A DNA stretch of 64,000 bases, taken from the NCBI RefSeq assembly GCF_958439165.1, contig NZ_OY288119.1, positions 62,001 through 126,000 on the forward strand. The letters run 5' to 3'. The position numbers were made by a program, and so were the translations under genes. The notes beneath the pieces were generated by a model. It was not told the origin of the DNA. It ran no database searches and was given only the letters and a program-made list of their open reading frames with translations. Below, in pieces: positions 55,478 through 63,856 of the stretch (position 1 is the first letter of the stretch; each line of letters starts with the position of its first letter). The DNA is from an uncultured Hydrogenophaga sp. (GTDB taxonomy: Bacteria > Pseudomonadota > Gammaproteobacteria > Burkholderiales > Burkholderiaceae_C).

Positions 55478-55488
55478 GGCGAACCGAC

Positions 55489-56295
55489 ATGTTCATCGAC
55501 TCCCACTGCCATCTGAGCTTTCCCGAGCTGCAGGAGCGTCTGCCCGACATCCTGAAGTCCATGGCCGACGCCGACGTCGGCCAGGCACTGTGCATCTGCA
55601 CCACCCTGGAAGAGTTCGAAGCCGTCCATGCCCTGACCCGACACGCCCAGCTGTGGGCCACGGTGGGCGTGCACCCGGACAATGAAGGCGTGCAGGAGCC
55701 GACGCTGGAAGACCTGCTGGCGGGTGCTGCGCGCCCGAAGGTCGTGGGCATCGGCGAAACCGGGCTGGACTACTACCGGCTGGAAGGTCGCAGCCTGGCC
55801 GACATGGAATGGCAGCGGGAACGCTTCCGCACCCACATCCGTGCCGCGCGCCAGACCGATCTGCCGCTGGTGATCCACACCCGGGCCGCCTCCGACGACA
55901 CGCTGTCCATCCTGCGCGAGGAGGGCGGCTTTGCATCGGGAGGATCCGGGCATCCGGTGGCCAGGGGCGTGTTCCATTGCTTCACCGAAACCGAAGCCGT
56001 GGCCCGCGCGGCACTGGATCTGGGCTTCTACATCTCGCTCTCCGGCATCCTGACCTTCCGCAATGCGTCCGACCTCCGCGACGTGGCGCGTTTCGTGCCG
56101 CTGGACCGCCTGCTGATCGAGACCGACAGTCCCTACCTGGCGCCAGTTCCCTTCCGCGGCAAGACCAACACGCCGGCGTTGGTGCCCTGGGTTGCTCAGC
56201 AGCTCGCCGACATCCGGCAGCTGTCGGTGCAAGCCGTGGCCGATGCCACCCGGGACAATTTCTGGCGCCTGTTCAACCGGGTCACGCCGGCCTGA
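55489..56295 (+). CDS. TatD-family metal-dependent deoxyribonuclease
   Basis: Hydrolase of 268 residues with a TIM-barrel metal site: DSHCHLSF at the start, GVHPDNEG, GIGETGLDYYRLEG, VIHTRAASDDT and the terminal LLIETDSPYLAPVPFRGK. The protein starts at ATG 55489, since MFIDSHCH is the family N terminus. The family acts in DNA repair or 3' exonuclease processing. Confidence 0.94.
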   Translation: MFIDSHCHLSFPELQERLPDILKSMADADVGQALCICTTLEEFEAVHALTRHAQLWATVGVHPDNEGVQEPTLEDLLAGAARPKVVGIGETGLDYYRLEGRSLADMEWQRERFRTHIRAARQTDLPLVIHTRAASDDTLSILREEGGFASGGSGHPVARGVFHCFTETEAVARAALDLGFYISLSGILTFRNASDLRDVARFVPLDRLLIETDSPYLAPVPFRGKTNTPALVPWVAQQLADIRQLSVQAVADATRDNFWRLFNRVTPA

Positions 56296-56314
56296 AAACC
56301 TCAAGTTTCACTTC

Positions 56315-56998
56315 ATGTTCATGAAAAAGCGCGTTGTTTTCAAATGGATGGCCGCTGCCGCGATGGCAGCCGTGGTTCCTGCCCGTGTCCTGGCCAGTTC
56401 GTTCGACGATTTCTTTGCTGCCATCCGGCGCAACGACACCGCCACGCTCCAGGGCCTGACCCGGCGGGGCTTTGACCTCAACACGCTGGACGCGGGGGGA
56501 GAGCATGGGTTGATGCTGGCTTTGCGGGCCGACGCCTGGGCCGTGGCCGATTACCTGATCGCCCAGCCGCAGGTGCAGGTGGAATCCCGATCCAGTGCCG
56601 GCGAGACGCCACTCATGATCGCGGCGATCAAGGGCCGCCTGGACCTGGCGCGTCGCCTGATCGAGCGCGGCGCCGAAGTGAACAAGCCGGGCTGGACGCC
56701 CCTGCACTACGCGGCCACGTTTGCGGGCCCGGTGGCGACCGACATGACCCGGCTGATGCTGGAGCACCATGCCTACATCGACGCTGAATCGCCCAACGGC
56801 TCCACGCCCCTGATGATGGCGGCCCAGTACGGCAACACCACCGTGGTCAAGCTGCTGCTGGAAGAGGGCGCCGATCCCTTGATCAGGAACCAGCTCGGCC
56901 TGACCGCCATCGATTTCGCCCAGCGCGCCAATCGGGAAGAGGCGGCCGGCATCATCGCCGCCTTCGTCCGGGCAAAGCAGCCGCGCGGCACCTGGTGA
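56315..56998 (+). CDS. Exported ankyrin-repeat protein
   Basis: Protein of about 227 residues with a signal-like N terminus (FKWMAAAAMAAVVPARVLAS) followed by ankyrin repeats: GETPLMIAAIKGRLDLARRL, WTPLHYAATF, GSTPLMMAAQYGNTTVVKLL and GLTAIDFAQRANREE. The ATG at 56315 or 56321 starts it. Predicted to be periplasmic or secreted and to bind proteins; it commonly follows tatD in this group of bacteria. Confidence 0.88.
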   Translation: MFMKKRVVFKWMAAAAMAAVVPARVLASSFDDFFAAIRRNDTATLQGLTRRGFDLNTLDAGGEHGLMLALRADAWAVADYLIAQPQVQVESRSSAGETPLMIAAIKGRLDLARRLIERGAEVNKPGWTPLHYAATFAGPVATDMTRLMLEHHAYIDAESPNGSTPLMMAAQYGNTTVVKLLLEEGADPLIRNQLGLTAIDFAQRANREEAAGIIAAFVRAKQPRGTW

Positions 56999-57116
56999 TG
57001 CCAGCCGGGGCGTCCCGTACCTGACGGCCTGCACGCCTGGCCGTAGGTGTAACCCACATTCCCCCGGTGTTGCGCAGACCGGACAATCCCGGCCACTTGC
57101 CACCTGAGGAGACGTC

Positions 57117-57605
57117 GTGAAGTTAGCCAGTCAAAAAGATTTCCTGTCCGGATTGATGTTCACCATCGTGGGCACCGGGTTCGCCCTGGGCGCCCGTGAG
57201 TTCGATGTGGGCACCGCTGCCCGCATGGGTCCGGGCTACTTCCCGATGATGCTCGGCATCCTGCTGGCCGGTCTGGGCATCGTGGTCACCATCCAGTCGT
57301 TCCGCAAAGGCGGTGCCGACGGTGATCCGGTCGGCGCCATTGCCTGGCGTCCCCTGGGCTTCGTTCTCGGGGCCAACCTGCTGTTCGGCGCGCTGCTGGT
57401 GGGCGTGCCGGCGCTCGGCATCCCGGCATTCGGCCTGATCGTGGCGCTGTATGTGCTGGTCATCGTGGCCGGCTTCGCGCAGCCCGGCGGCAACATCAAG
57501 CAGTCGCTGGTGCTGGCCACGGTCCTTGCCGTGGGCAGCTACGGTGCTTTCGTCTACATGCTCAAGCTGCAGTTCCCGGTGTGGCCTGCGTTCCTGACCG
57601 CCTGA
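57117..57605 (+). CDS. tctB: TctB small permease of a tripartite tricarboxylate transporter
   Basis: Small membrane subunit, 162 residues, with four hydrophobic helices (for example VIVALYVLVIVAGFAQ). FALGAREFDVGTAARMGPGYFP matches the TctB N-terminal motif. The start is GTG with GAGGAGACGTC in front. It pairs with the large permease TctA 16 bases downstream. The periplasmic binding protein TctC is not adjacent. Confidence 0.92.
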   Translation: MKLASQKDFLSGLMFTIVGTGFALGAREFDVGTAARMGPGYFPMMLGILLAGLGIVVTIQSFRKGGADGDPVGAIAWRPLGFVLGANLLFGALLVGVPALGIPAFGLIVALYVLVIVAGFAQPGGNIKQSLVLATVLAVGSYGAFVYMLKLQFPVWPAFLTA

Positions 57606-57621
57606 CCCGGAGAGACCTGCC

Positions 57622-59133
57622 ATGGATCTGATCAACAACCTGTCGCTGGGCTTCGGCGTCGCCTTCACCTTCCAGAACCTGATCTACGCCTTCGTCGGCT
57701 GCCTGCTGGGCACGCTGATCGGGGTGTTGCCGGGCATCGGCCCGCTGGCCACCATCGCCATGCTGCTGCCGGCCACCTACGGCCTCGAGCCGGTGTCGGC
57801 GCTCATCATGCTGGCCGGCATCTATTACGGTGCGCAATACGGCGGCTCGACCACCGCCATCCTGGTCAATCTGCCGGGTGAATCGTCCTCGGTGGTCACC
57901 GTGATCGACGGTTACCAGATGGCGCGCAAGGGCAGGGCAGGCCCGGCGCTGGCGGCTGCCGGTCTGGGCTCGTTCTTTGCCGGCTGCGTCGGCACGCTGG
58001 TGCTGGCCGCCTTCGCGCCGCCGCTGACCGAAGTGGCCCTGAGCTTCGGCCCGTCGGAGTACTTTGCCCTGATGGTGCTGGGCCTGATCGGTGCCGTGGT
58101 GCTGGCCTCGGGCTCGCTGGTCAAGGCGCTGGCCATGATCGTGCTGGGCCTGCTGGTGGGCCTGGTGGGCACCGACGTGAACTCCGGTGTGGCCCGCTAC
58201 ACGTTCGACATTCCCGAACTCACGGACGGCATCAATTTCGTGGTCATCGCCATGGGTGTGTTCGGTTACGGCGAAATCATCAGCAACCTCTCGCATTCCG
58301 AAGAAAAGCGCGAGGTGTTCACCGGCAAGGTGACCGGCATCATGCCGACCGCAGCCGACTTCAAGAACATGCTGCCGGCGGTGATCCGCGGCACCTCGCT
58401 GGGTGCGGTGCTGGGCATCCTGCCGGGCGGCGGCGCGCTGCTGTCCTCGTTTGCGGCCTACACCATCGAGAAGAAGACCAAGCTCAAGCCGGGCGAGGTG
58501 CCGTTCGGTCAGGGCAACATCCGCGGCGTGGCGGCGCCCGAGTCGGCCAACAACGCCGGCTCCCAGACGTCGTTCATCCCGCTGCTGACGCTGGGCATTC
58601 CGCCCAACGCCGTGATGGCCCTGATGGTCGGTGCCATGACCATCCACAACATCCAGCCGGGCCCGCAGGTCATGAGCAACAACCCCGAGCTGTTCTGGGG
58701 TCTGATTGCCTCGATGTGGATCGGCAACGCGATGCTGGTGATCCTGAACCTGCCGCTGATCGGCATCTGGATCAAGCTGCTGACCGTTCCTTACCGCTGG
58801 CTGTTCCCGGCCATCATCCTGTTCTGCGCCATTGGCGTGTACTCGACCAACAACAACAACTTCGACATCTGGATGGTCGCGCTGTTCGGCCTGATCGGTT
58901 ACGGCTTCATCAAGCTGGGCTGCGAGCCGGCGCCGTTGCTGCTGGGTTTCATCCTGGGTCCGATGATGGAAGAGTACCTGCGCCGCGCTTTGCTGATCTC
59001 GCGCGGTGACTGGAGCGTGTTCGTCACGCGCCCGATCTCCGCCTCGCTGCTGGTGGCTGCGCTGGTGCTGCTGGCGATCGTGCTGCTGCCATCGATCAAG
59101 AAGAAACGCGAGGAAGCCTTCGTGGAAGACTGA
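57622..59133 (+). CDS. tctA: TctA large permease of a tripartite tricarboxylate transporter
   Basis: Integral membrane protein of 503 residues with about 10-12 helices. The family motifs GVLPGIGPLATIAMLLPATY near residue 35, YYGAQYGGSTTAILVNLPGE and the second copy GAVLGILPGGGALLSSF are clear. It transports tricarboxylates or related organic acids with a TctC binding protein supplied from elsewhere. A terminator follows the stop. Confidence 0.95.
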   Translation: MDLINNLSLGFGVAFTFQNLIYAFVGCLLGTLIGVLPGIGPLATIAMLLPATYGLEPVSALIMLAGIYYGAQYGGSTTAILVNLPGESSSVVTVIDGYQMARKGRAGPALAAAGLGSFFAGCVGTLVLAAFAPPLTEVALSFGPSEYFALMVLGLIGAVVLASGSLVKALAMIVLGLLVGLVGTDVNSGVARYTFDIPELTDGINFVVIAMGVFGYGEIISNLSHSEEKREVFTGKVTGIMPTAADFKNMLPAVIRGTSLGAVLGILPGGGALLSSFAAYTIEKKTKLKPGEVPFGQGNIRGVAAPESANNAGSQTSFIPLLTLGIPPNAVMALMVGAMTIHNIQPGPQVMSNNPELFWGLIASMWIGNAMLVILNLPLIGIWIKLLTVPYRWLFPAIILFCAIGVYSTNNNNFDIWMVALFGLIGYGFIKLGCEPAPLLLGFILGPMMEEYLRRALLISRGDWSVFVTRPISASLLVAALVLLAIVLLPSIKKKREEAFVED

Positions 59134-59159
59134 GCACAGTCGTTCTGCCATCCCAGAGG

Positions 59160-59182
59160 CCCGCCAGCGATGGCGGGTTTTT
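59160..59182 (+). terminator. Rho-independent terminator after tctA
   Basis: CCCGCCA-GCGA-TGGCGGG followed by TTTTT: a 7-pair stem, 4-base loop and T-run. It directly abuts the 3' end of the convergent repressor gene and so marks the chromosome-prophage boundary region. Confidence 0.85.
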
Positions 59183-59589
59183 CAGATTCCATGAGATTCC
59201 ACGATGTATAGCGGGTTGACTTGCTGAATCGAGGTCTTCGCCTGGGCCTCGCCAGAGGGAAAACCAGCGGCCAGGGCCACCACCGCCAGCACTGAAAAAA
59301 CGCCAGCAGCGGCCGCCTGCTGAAGCCTGACCGCCACCGAATGCCAGAGGGCCTTCGCTTCGGCCGACGTCGCCCGTTGTTCCTCAACTTCGGCCAGGAC
59401 AACCGCCGGGTCGTCGCCGGTCAGCTCGCACAGCTTCGCAATTACCCGAGCGTCCGGAAGGGTCATTCCATGCCGGTAAGAGGCAAGCGACCGATGGGAA
59501 ATACCCATCACAAGAGCCAACTTGTAGTCGCTGGACAACCTGTGCATATCTTTCGCTTTGTCGATCAGGGCGGGGACGTTAGCGGCCAT
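59182..59589 (-). CDS. HTH repressor-like protein with C-terminal membrane helix (DUF3693-like)
   Basis: Protein of 135 residues. A helix-turn-helix lies at about 20-60 (YKLALVMGISHRSLASYRHG, then TLPDARVIAKLCELTGDD), resembling DUF3693/phage repressor-type domains seen in filamentous phages. One hydrophobic helix near 95-113 (AAGVFSVLAVVALAAGF) suggests membrane attachment. It is divergent from the early genes across a 228-base operator region and probably controls them. Confidence 0.75.
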   Translation of the reverse strand: MAANVPALIDKAKDMHRLSSDYKLALVMGISHRSLASYRHGMTLPDARVIAKLCELTGDDPAVVLAEVEEQRATSAEAKALWHSVAVRLQQAAAAGVFSVLAVVALAAGFPSGEAQAKTSIQQVNPLYIVESHGI

Positions 59590-59817
59590 GTGGATAACCT
59601 GCTTTCTGGTGACGGTTTGGGGGCCTGGTGAAGTGCCAGTAACGGTAAGGGTACGTCTGTACTGTTAACCGTTGCCACATGGCATGGGGTTGCCATGTGG
59701 CACGGGGTTGCCATAGAGTCGGCCCGCGCCGGGTCGGTTGTCTTCCTTCCCCCCACCTTCTGGACCGATGCCGGCGCACCTTAAAGGGCAGAGGGGCGGG
59801 GGGCGAAGGTGGGAACC
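59590..59817. promoter_or_regulatory. Prophage control region with paired operator-like repeats
   Basis: Non-coding 228 bases between repressor and early genes. TGCCACATGGCA (59673-59684) and TGCCATGTGGCA (59691-59702) are reverse complements of each other, and each is itself a TGCCA-N2-TGGCA dyad, spaced 18 bases start to start. A half-copy (TTGCCATAG) follows. Further left, GTACGTCTGTAC (59651-59662) is another imperfect dyad. These are good candidate repressor sites. Confidence 0.65.
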
Positions 59818-60039
59818 ATGACCAGTTTCAAGGTCGCCAAGATCGACGACGCGCACGGCGTCGGCGGCATGGCCGTTGACGTGGTGGGCAACGACAAAGG
59901 CCCGTTCGGCGTGACGCTGTCGCACATTGCGGGCGGCTTCGCCATGCACATGCACTTCACACCGGACCAGTCGCGCCGGCTGCGCGCCGCGCTGGAAGAC
60001 GCCGAAGCAAAGGCCGAAATCCTCACGGCGGCGATCTGA
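59818..60039 (+). CDS. Small prophage protein, unknown
   Basis: Predicted protein of 73 residues, first of the rightward early genes: VAKIDDAHGVGGMAVDVVG, then FGVTLSHIAGGFAMHMHFTP and a C-terminal amphipathic helix (QSRRLRAALEDAEAKAEI). I recognise no family. GGTGGGAACC precedes the ATG. It lies 2 bases before the next gene, suggesting co-translation. Confidence 0.65.
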   Translation: MTSFKVAKIDDAHGVGGMAVDVVGNDKGPFGVTLSHIAGGFAMHMHFTPDQSRRLRAALEDAEAKAEILTAAI

Positions 60040-60041
60040 CC

Positions 60042-60359
60042 ATGCGAAGCACCATCAAGCTGGGCGCGGGCCGCGCCATCGTCGTGCAGCCGCAGGGGGA
60101 GGGCGTCCGGTTCGACCTGACCTTCGCGGGCGTGGTGGTCGGCGGCGACGTGCTGACCCCGGACCAGTGCGGCGCGCTGGTGTTCTCCATCGAGCAGGCG
60201 GCAGAGGCCGCCGGCATCGCGCAGGACCGCATGCGGGCCAGCGAGGGCACCGCCAGCGCGCAGCGGATCAACCGGACCGCGCCGACGTGCCCGGCCGGCG
60301 ACGTGGCGCTGTGCCAGGGCGGCAGCGCATGCCGGGGCGTGTGCCTGGGGCAGTCATGA
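60042..60359 (+). CDS. Small prophage protein, unknown
   Basis: Predicted protein of 105 residues; the first part resembles its upstream neighbour in layout (a beta-rich N terminus, then LTPDQCGALVFSIEQAAEAA), hinting at a distant duplication. The C terminus carries Cys residues (CPAGDVALCQGGSACRGVC) that could form a metal-binding cluster. Its stop overlaps the next start (ATGA). Confidence 0.6.
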   Translation: MRSTIKLGAGRAIVVQPQGEGVRFDLTFAGVVVGGDVLTPDQCGALVFSIEQAAEAAGIAQDRMRASEGTASAQRINRTAPTCPAGDVALCQGGSACRGVCLGQS

Positions 60360-60526
60360 ACGCATGGCGCCTGTCACCTGTAGGGGTACTGATACCGGTA
60401 CAGCACAAGCCCACCGCGCCGGCATGGCCGCGCCCGGTGGGCTGGGACAACCTGCCGGCCGAAATCCGGGCCGCCTGGGATGACAAGTGGCGGCGGCTGG
60501 TGGCGCAGCAGAAGGCGGCGCGGTGA
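60356..60526 (+). CDS. Small prophage protein, unknown
   Basis: Predicted protein of 56 residues starting at an ATG that overlaps the preceding stop. It is Pro/Trp-rich in the middle (APAWPRPVGWDNLPAEIRAA) and ends in a basic segment (WDDKWRRLVAQQKAAR). No family recognised. Overlap with both neighbours supports translation. Confidence 0.55.
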   Translation: MNAWRLSPVGVLIPVQHKPTAPAWPRPVGWDNLPAEIRAAWDDKWRRLVAQQKAAR

Positions 60527-60636
60527 ACCCGTTCACGTTCGTCGTCTTCGTCTACCTGCTGGCGGTGATCGGCGCGCATTGGTGGTTGTGGGTCATGCTG
60601 GCGGTGGCAGTTGTGTACGAGGCCACCAGACCATGA
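60523..60636 (+). CDS. 37-residue hydrophobic prophage protein
   Basis: A short frame from GTG 60523 to TGA 60636 encodes 37 residues with one almost continuous hydrophobic helix (FTFVVFVYLLAVIGAHWW, then LWVMLAVAVVYEA). It overlaps the stop of the preceding gene by 4 bases and the ATG of the replication gene by 4 bases, so position supports translation. It could be a small membrane protein such as a minor coat, holin-like or accessory peptide. Confidence 0.5.
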   Translation: MNPFTFVVFVYLLAVIGAHWWLWVMLAVAVVYEATRP

Positions 60637-62717
60637 CCGGACCAGACCGCCCATATTGGGCCGGCCTTCGGCTGGCAGCCCTGCCGCAGCGCTGGGCCGA
60701 CCGCATGGTCGCGAAGTGGCGCAAGCACGTCGAGGCGCTGCAGAAGAAGGGCACCACGCACGGCGCGGCCGATATGTGGCTGAGTCGGCGCCTGTCCGAA
60801 CTGGAAGCCGGCCTGCGCGCCGGCATCAAACCCAGCATGGGCGATTCCGACCTGTGCGCGCTGGCGAAGCAGGAGGCCCGCGATCACGCCGACCTGCAGG
60901 CCGGGGTCGAGGGCGAATACCGGAACCGCTGGGCACACATGCCGGCCGAAATGCTGGCCCGGTGCATCGCCTGGAAGAAGCGCCAGACGGCCCGCACGGT
61001 GATGGTCGGGCGCGGGCTGCTGGATATGTGGCCCGATGGCCCGACCATGACCGACGCCGGGCGCCTGGGCCGCCTGCGCGATGAAACCTTCTGGCGCCGG
61101 GTCTTCCGGCGGGTGCATGCCCGAACCATTGAGCGCTGCGCCATCGCCCTGGGCCTGGTGCATGCCCGGGCCGACTGCTACGCGTCGGCAGAGTCGCGCC
61201 GGGTGCATGCGGAGCGACAGCGGGCGAATGCCGCCATGCTGGCCCACACGCTGGCGGTGAACGAGCACGGCCAGGAAATGACGCTGGCGGCCGTCGCCGA
61301 AAAGTCCGTCGCCAATCCGACCATCCGGCGCGGCGAACTCATGACCCGGGTGGCCGGTTTTGAGGCATGCGCCGACGCGCTGGGCCACGTCAAGCGCTGG
61401 GCCGTCATCACCTGTCCGAGCCGCATGCACAAGTTCACCCACCTGGACGGCGGCAAGGTGGTCGAGAACCGGAAATACGACGGCACCCAGCCGCGCGAGG
61501 CGCAGGCGTATCTCGCCGGCCAGTGGCGCCGCCTGTGCGCGCATTGGGAGCGCGAGGGCCTGCGCGTCTACGGCTTCCGCACGACGGAGCCGCACCACGA
61601 CGCTACACCCCACTGGAATGTGCTGTGCTTCTTCGCGCCGATGACTGAGCGGGTCGAGCTGAAGAAGGTCTGCAAGCTGCCGACCGATGCGGTGCCGGTC
61701 TTCGATGCCGGCCTGAAGCGCTACTTCCTGGACAACGACAGCCCGACCGAACCGGGGGCGGCAGAGCGCCGGGTCAAGATCAAGGCGATAGACCCGGAGC
61801 AGGGCAGCGCGGCCGGCTACATCGCAAAGTACATCGCCAAGGGGGTGGACGGCTTCAAGCTGGAAACCGACCTGTACGGCAACCCGATAGTCGAGGCCAC
61901 CGACGCCGTGGTGACCTGGGCGCGGGTGTGGGGCATCCGGCAATTCCAGCAGATCGGCGGGCCGCCTGTGACCGTCTGGCGCGAACTGCGCCGGCTGCAC
62001 CCGGACCACATGGAAGACCGCGACCAGACCGCCGACCATCTGGCCGCAGCGGTGCGCGCCGTCAATCTGCAACTGGTGGAGCCGGGGGAGCGAAAGGCCC
62101 TCGCGTGGCAGCGCTACACCATGGCGCAGGGCGGCCCGACGTGCCGCAGGGCAGCGCAACGGGTCAAGCTGTACCGGGTCGAGCGCGATGCCTGCAACCG
62201 TTACGGGGAGCCGGCAGCGGCCCGCGTGGTGGGTGTGCTGGGTCTGGGGTCTGTACCGGCACCCGTACCGGCCCACATTGCGGCCATGGGCAAGGGCGGC
62301 ACCTTCCGGCGGCCGGCGCAGACCGTCATCGAGGCAGAGCGCTGCGAATGGCTGATCGTCAGCAAGGGCGACAGCCTGGACGCCATCGAGAACCACTGCG
62401 AGAGGCTGCAGGGCCTCATCCACGCCATGGACGCCAGGGACGCGGCAGCGACGGCCGCGCGCATCGAGCGCATCCAGCAACGAAACGAGGTCGAGGCGCG
62501 GCTGCGCGAAGCGCTGCCGCCTTGGACCCGTGTCAATAACTGCACGGCGACACCAACGCTGGACACGTTGGACCGCCGGCACATGGACACCGGCCCGCGA
62601 ATGTTCGGGCCGCTGAACCGATACCGACGCAAGGTCGGCCGGTTCTTCAACTGGCAACAGAGGGCCGGGGGGCCATCAATCGAAGGGGTAGGCGATGAAT
62701 CACTTGCGGGTACATGA
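60633..62717 (+). CDS. P2 gpA-type HUH replication initiation endonuclease
   Basis: Rolling-circle replication protein of 694 residues. The HUH motif is in TTEPHHDATPHWNVLCFF near residue 320, close to the P2 gpA-type motif EPHHDGTPHWH. The tyrosine pair lies in GYIAKYIAKGVDG (Y396 and Y400), the two-Tyr arrangement of superfamily I initiators. The N-terminal region is helical and likely binds the origin. It nicks a specific site and rejoins the circle. The ATG at 60633 overlaps the small upstream gene. The family is used by P2-like, corticovirus-like and some filamentous replicons. Confidence 0.88.
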   Translation: MTGPDRPYWAGLRLAALPQRWADRMVAKWRKHVEALQKKGTTHGAADMWLSRRLSELEAGLRAGIKPSMGDSDLCALAKQEARDHADLQAGVEGEYRNRWAHMPAEMLARCIAWKKRQTARTVMVGRGLLDMWPDGPTMTDAGRLGRLRDETFWRRVFRRVHARTIERCAIALGLVHARADCYASAESRRVHAERQRANAAMLAHTLAVNEHGQEMTLAAVAEKSVANPTIRRGELMTRVAGFEACADALGHVKRWAVITCPSRMHKFTHLDGGKVVENRKYDGTQPREAQAYLAGQWRRLCAHWEREGLRVYGFRTTEPHHDATPHWNVLCFFAPMTERVELKKVCKLPTDAVPVFDAGLKRYFLDNDSPTEPGAAERRVKIKAIDPEQGSAAGYIAKYIAKGVDGFKLETDLYGNPIVEATDAVVTWARVWGIRQFQQIGGPPVTVWRELRRLHPDHMEDRDQTADHLAAAVRAVNLQLVEPGERKALAWQRYTMAQGGPTCRRAAQRVKLYRVERDACNRYGEPAAARVVGVLGLGSVPAPVPAHIAAMGKGGTFRRPAQTVIEAERCEWLIVSKGDSLDAIENHCERLQGLIHAMDARDAAATAARIERIQQRNEVEARLREALPPWTRVNNCTATPTLDTLDRRHMDTGPRMFGPLNRYRRKVGRFFNWQQRAGGPSIEGVGDESLAGT

Positions 62718-62889
62718 CCGCGCGGCAGTGAAGGCCGGGGCGTATGCGTCCATGGTCGGCACCGTAACGGCGGTGAAAGAGGGCGCGGGCGGGGTGCGGG
62801 TGCAACTTCACATCCAGGGCGTGAAGGACGGCCAGGCCGTGAACGTGGTGCGGTGGTTCGCAACCCGTGAAGTCGAGGCCCGGGCATGA
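62695..62889 (+). CDS. Small prophage protein with KOW-like beta fold
   Basis: Predicted protein of 64 residues starting inside the 3' end of the replication gene. HDRAAVKAGAYASMVGTVTAV followed by VRVQLHIQGVKDGQAVNVVR looks like a small SH3/KOW-type barrel, which could bind nucleic acid. It overlaps the next gene by 4 bases. Confidence 0.55.
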   Translation: MNHLRVHDRAAVKAGAYASMVGTVTAVKEGAGGVRVQLHIQGVKDGQAVNVVRWFATREVEARA

Positions 62890-63236
62890 CGACGCGCCAG
62901 GTATTGGGGCACATCGACTGCCCGACGTGCGGCACGGCCGGCGGGGTGCGGATCACCCACGACAAGAACGGGGAGCCGTTCGGCTACTGCGAGGCGAAGT
63001 GCCACCAGCAAATCCGGATCGGCGGCGACTCCTACCGGGTCGGCCTGTTCCTGCAGCGCTACCCGTGGGCGGCCAGCAAGCCCGAACCGGCAGCACCTGC
63101 AGTGGCACCGGTCAGCAAGCCGGCCGCACCAGCCGCGAAGGCTGCCACCACCACGCCGGCCGCTGCGCCGGCACCGTCGAAACCTGCCCGGCGCTCCCCG
63201 ATGGAAGACGCGCTGGGCTTCCTGGGCATGAAGTGA
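62886..63236 (+). CDS. Zinc-ribbon-like prophage protein
   Basis: Protein of 116 residues. The N-terminal half has paired Cys and His typical of a zinc ribbon (GHIDCPTCGTAGGV; GYCEAKCHQQIRI), resembling DNA-binding or packaging accessory proteins. A long Pro/Ala/Lys linker leads to a short terminal helix (SPMEDALGFLGMK). It is coupled by ATGA-type overlaps on both sides. Confidence 0.6.
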   Translation: MTTRQVLGHIDCPTCGTAGGVRITHDKNGEPFGYCEAKCHQQIRIGGDSYRVGLFLQRYPWAASKPEPAAPAVAPVSKPAAPAAKAATTTPAAAPAPSKPARRSPMEDALGFLGMK

Positions 63237-63856
63237 TGACCACCACCACCAAACCGAGAAAGACGGCCACCGCGCGGGCCGTCGAAGAAGTCACCAGCCA
63301 GGCGGCCACCCAGCAGGCCAGCGACGCGGCCGATCAGCCGGCCGGCCAGGACGACACGGCAGCGGAAGAAGCCGCCCACCTGCAGCGCCTGCAGCAGACG
63401 GCAGCGGAGGAAGAACCGACCGGCGGGCCGCATCTGGTGGACACGGCAGCGGAGCCGACGCCGACCGTGAACCTGGAAGCGGAACTGGCAGCGCTCACGA
63501 AAGTGGCCGTCGCCATGCTGGGGCCGATGTTCCCCAGCTTGCGGGAGGTCTACACCCCGGAGAACATCGAGGCTGCCGCCAGCGTGGCCGCGCCGCTGTG
63601 CCGCAAGCATGGCTGGCTGCAGAACGGCATCGGCGGAAAGTACGCGGAGGAAATCGCAGCCGCTGCAGTGCTGGCGCCGCTGGCCTACGCCACCGTCAAG
63701 GGAGTGCAGAAGGACATGGCAGAAGCGCAGCGCCGCAAGGCCGGGACGACTGCTGATGCACCGCTGCCCGACCTGTCGGCACCCGTGCCCGAAGCGCCGG
63801 CATCGCCGAAGACGGTCACATTCGGCGCACCCGTGCCGGTCGAGGCTGCAGCATGA
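63236..63856 (+). CDS. Prophage protein with central helical/hydrophobic segment, unknown
   Basis: Predicted protein of 206 residues. The N-terminal third is low-complexity (Thr, Ala, Gln, Glu). A conserved-looking central part (LAALTKVAVAMLGPMFPSLR, then CRKHGWLQNGIGGKYAEE) precedes a hydrophobic segment (IAAAAVLAPLAYATVKGVQ) and a Pro-rich tail. It could be a membrane-associated virion or morphogenesis protein. It overlaps the downstream ATPase start (ATGA). Confidence 0.55.
   Translation: MTTTTKPRKTATARAVEEVTSQAATQQASDAADQPAGQDDTAAEEAAHLQRLQQTAAEEEPTGGPHLVDTAAEPTPTVNLEAELAALTKVAVAMLGPMFPSLREVYTPENIEAAASVAAPLCRKHGWLQNGIGGKYAEEIAAAAVLAPLAYATVKGVQKDMAEAQRRKAGTTADAPLPDLSAPVPEAPASPKTVTFGAPVPVEAAA

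Noticed and set aside
59160..59240. Possible dif/Xer or tRNA attachment site at the left prophage edge
   Set aside because: No tRNA is present and the sequence does not match a recognisable dif core; a short GATTCCA duplication lies inside the repressor 3' end. The attachment site remains unknown.
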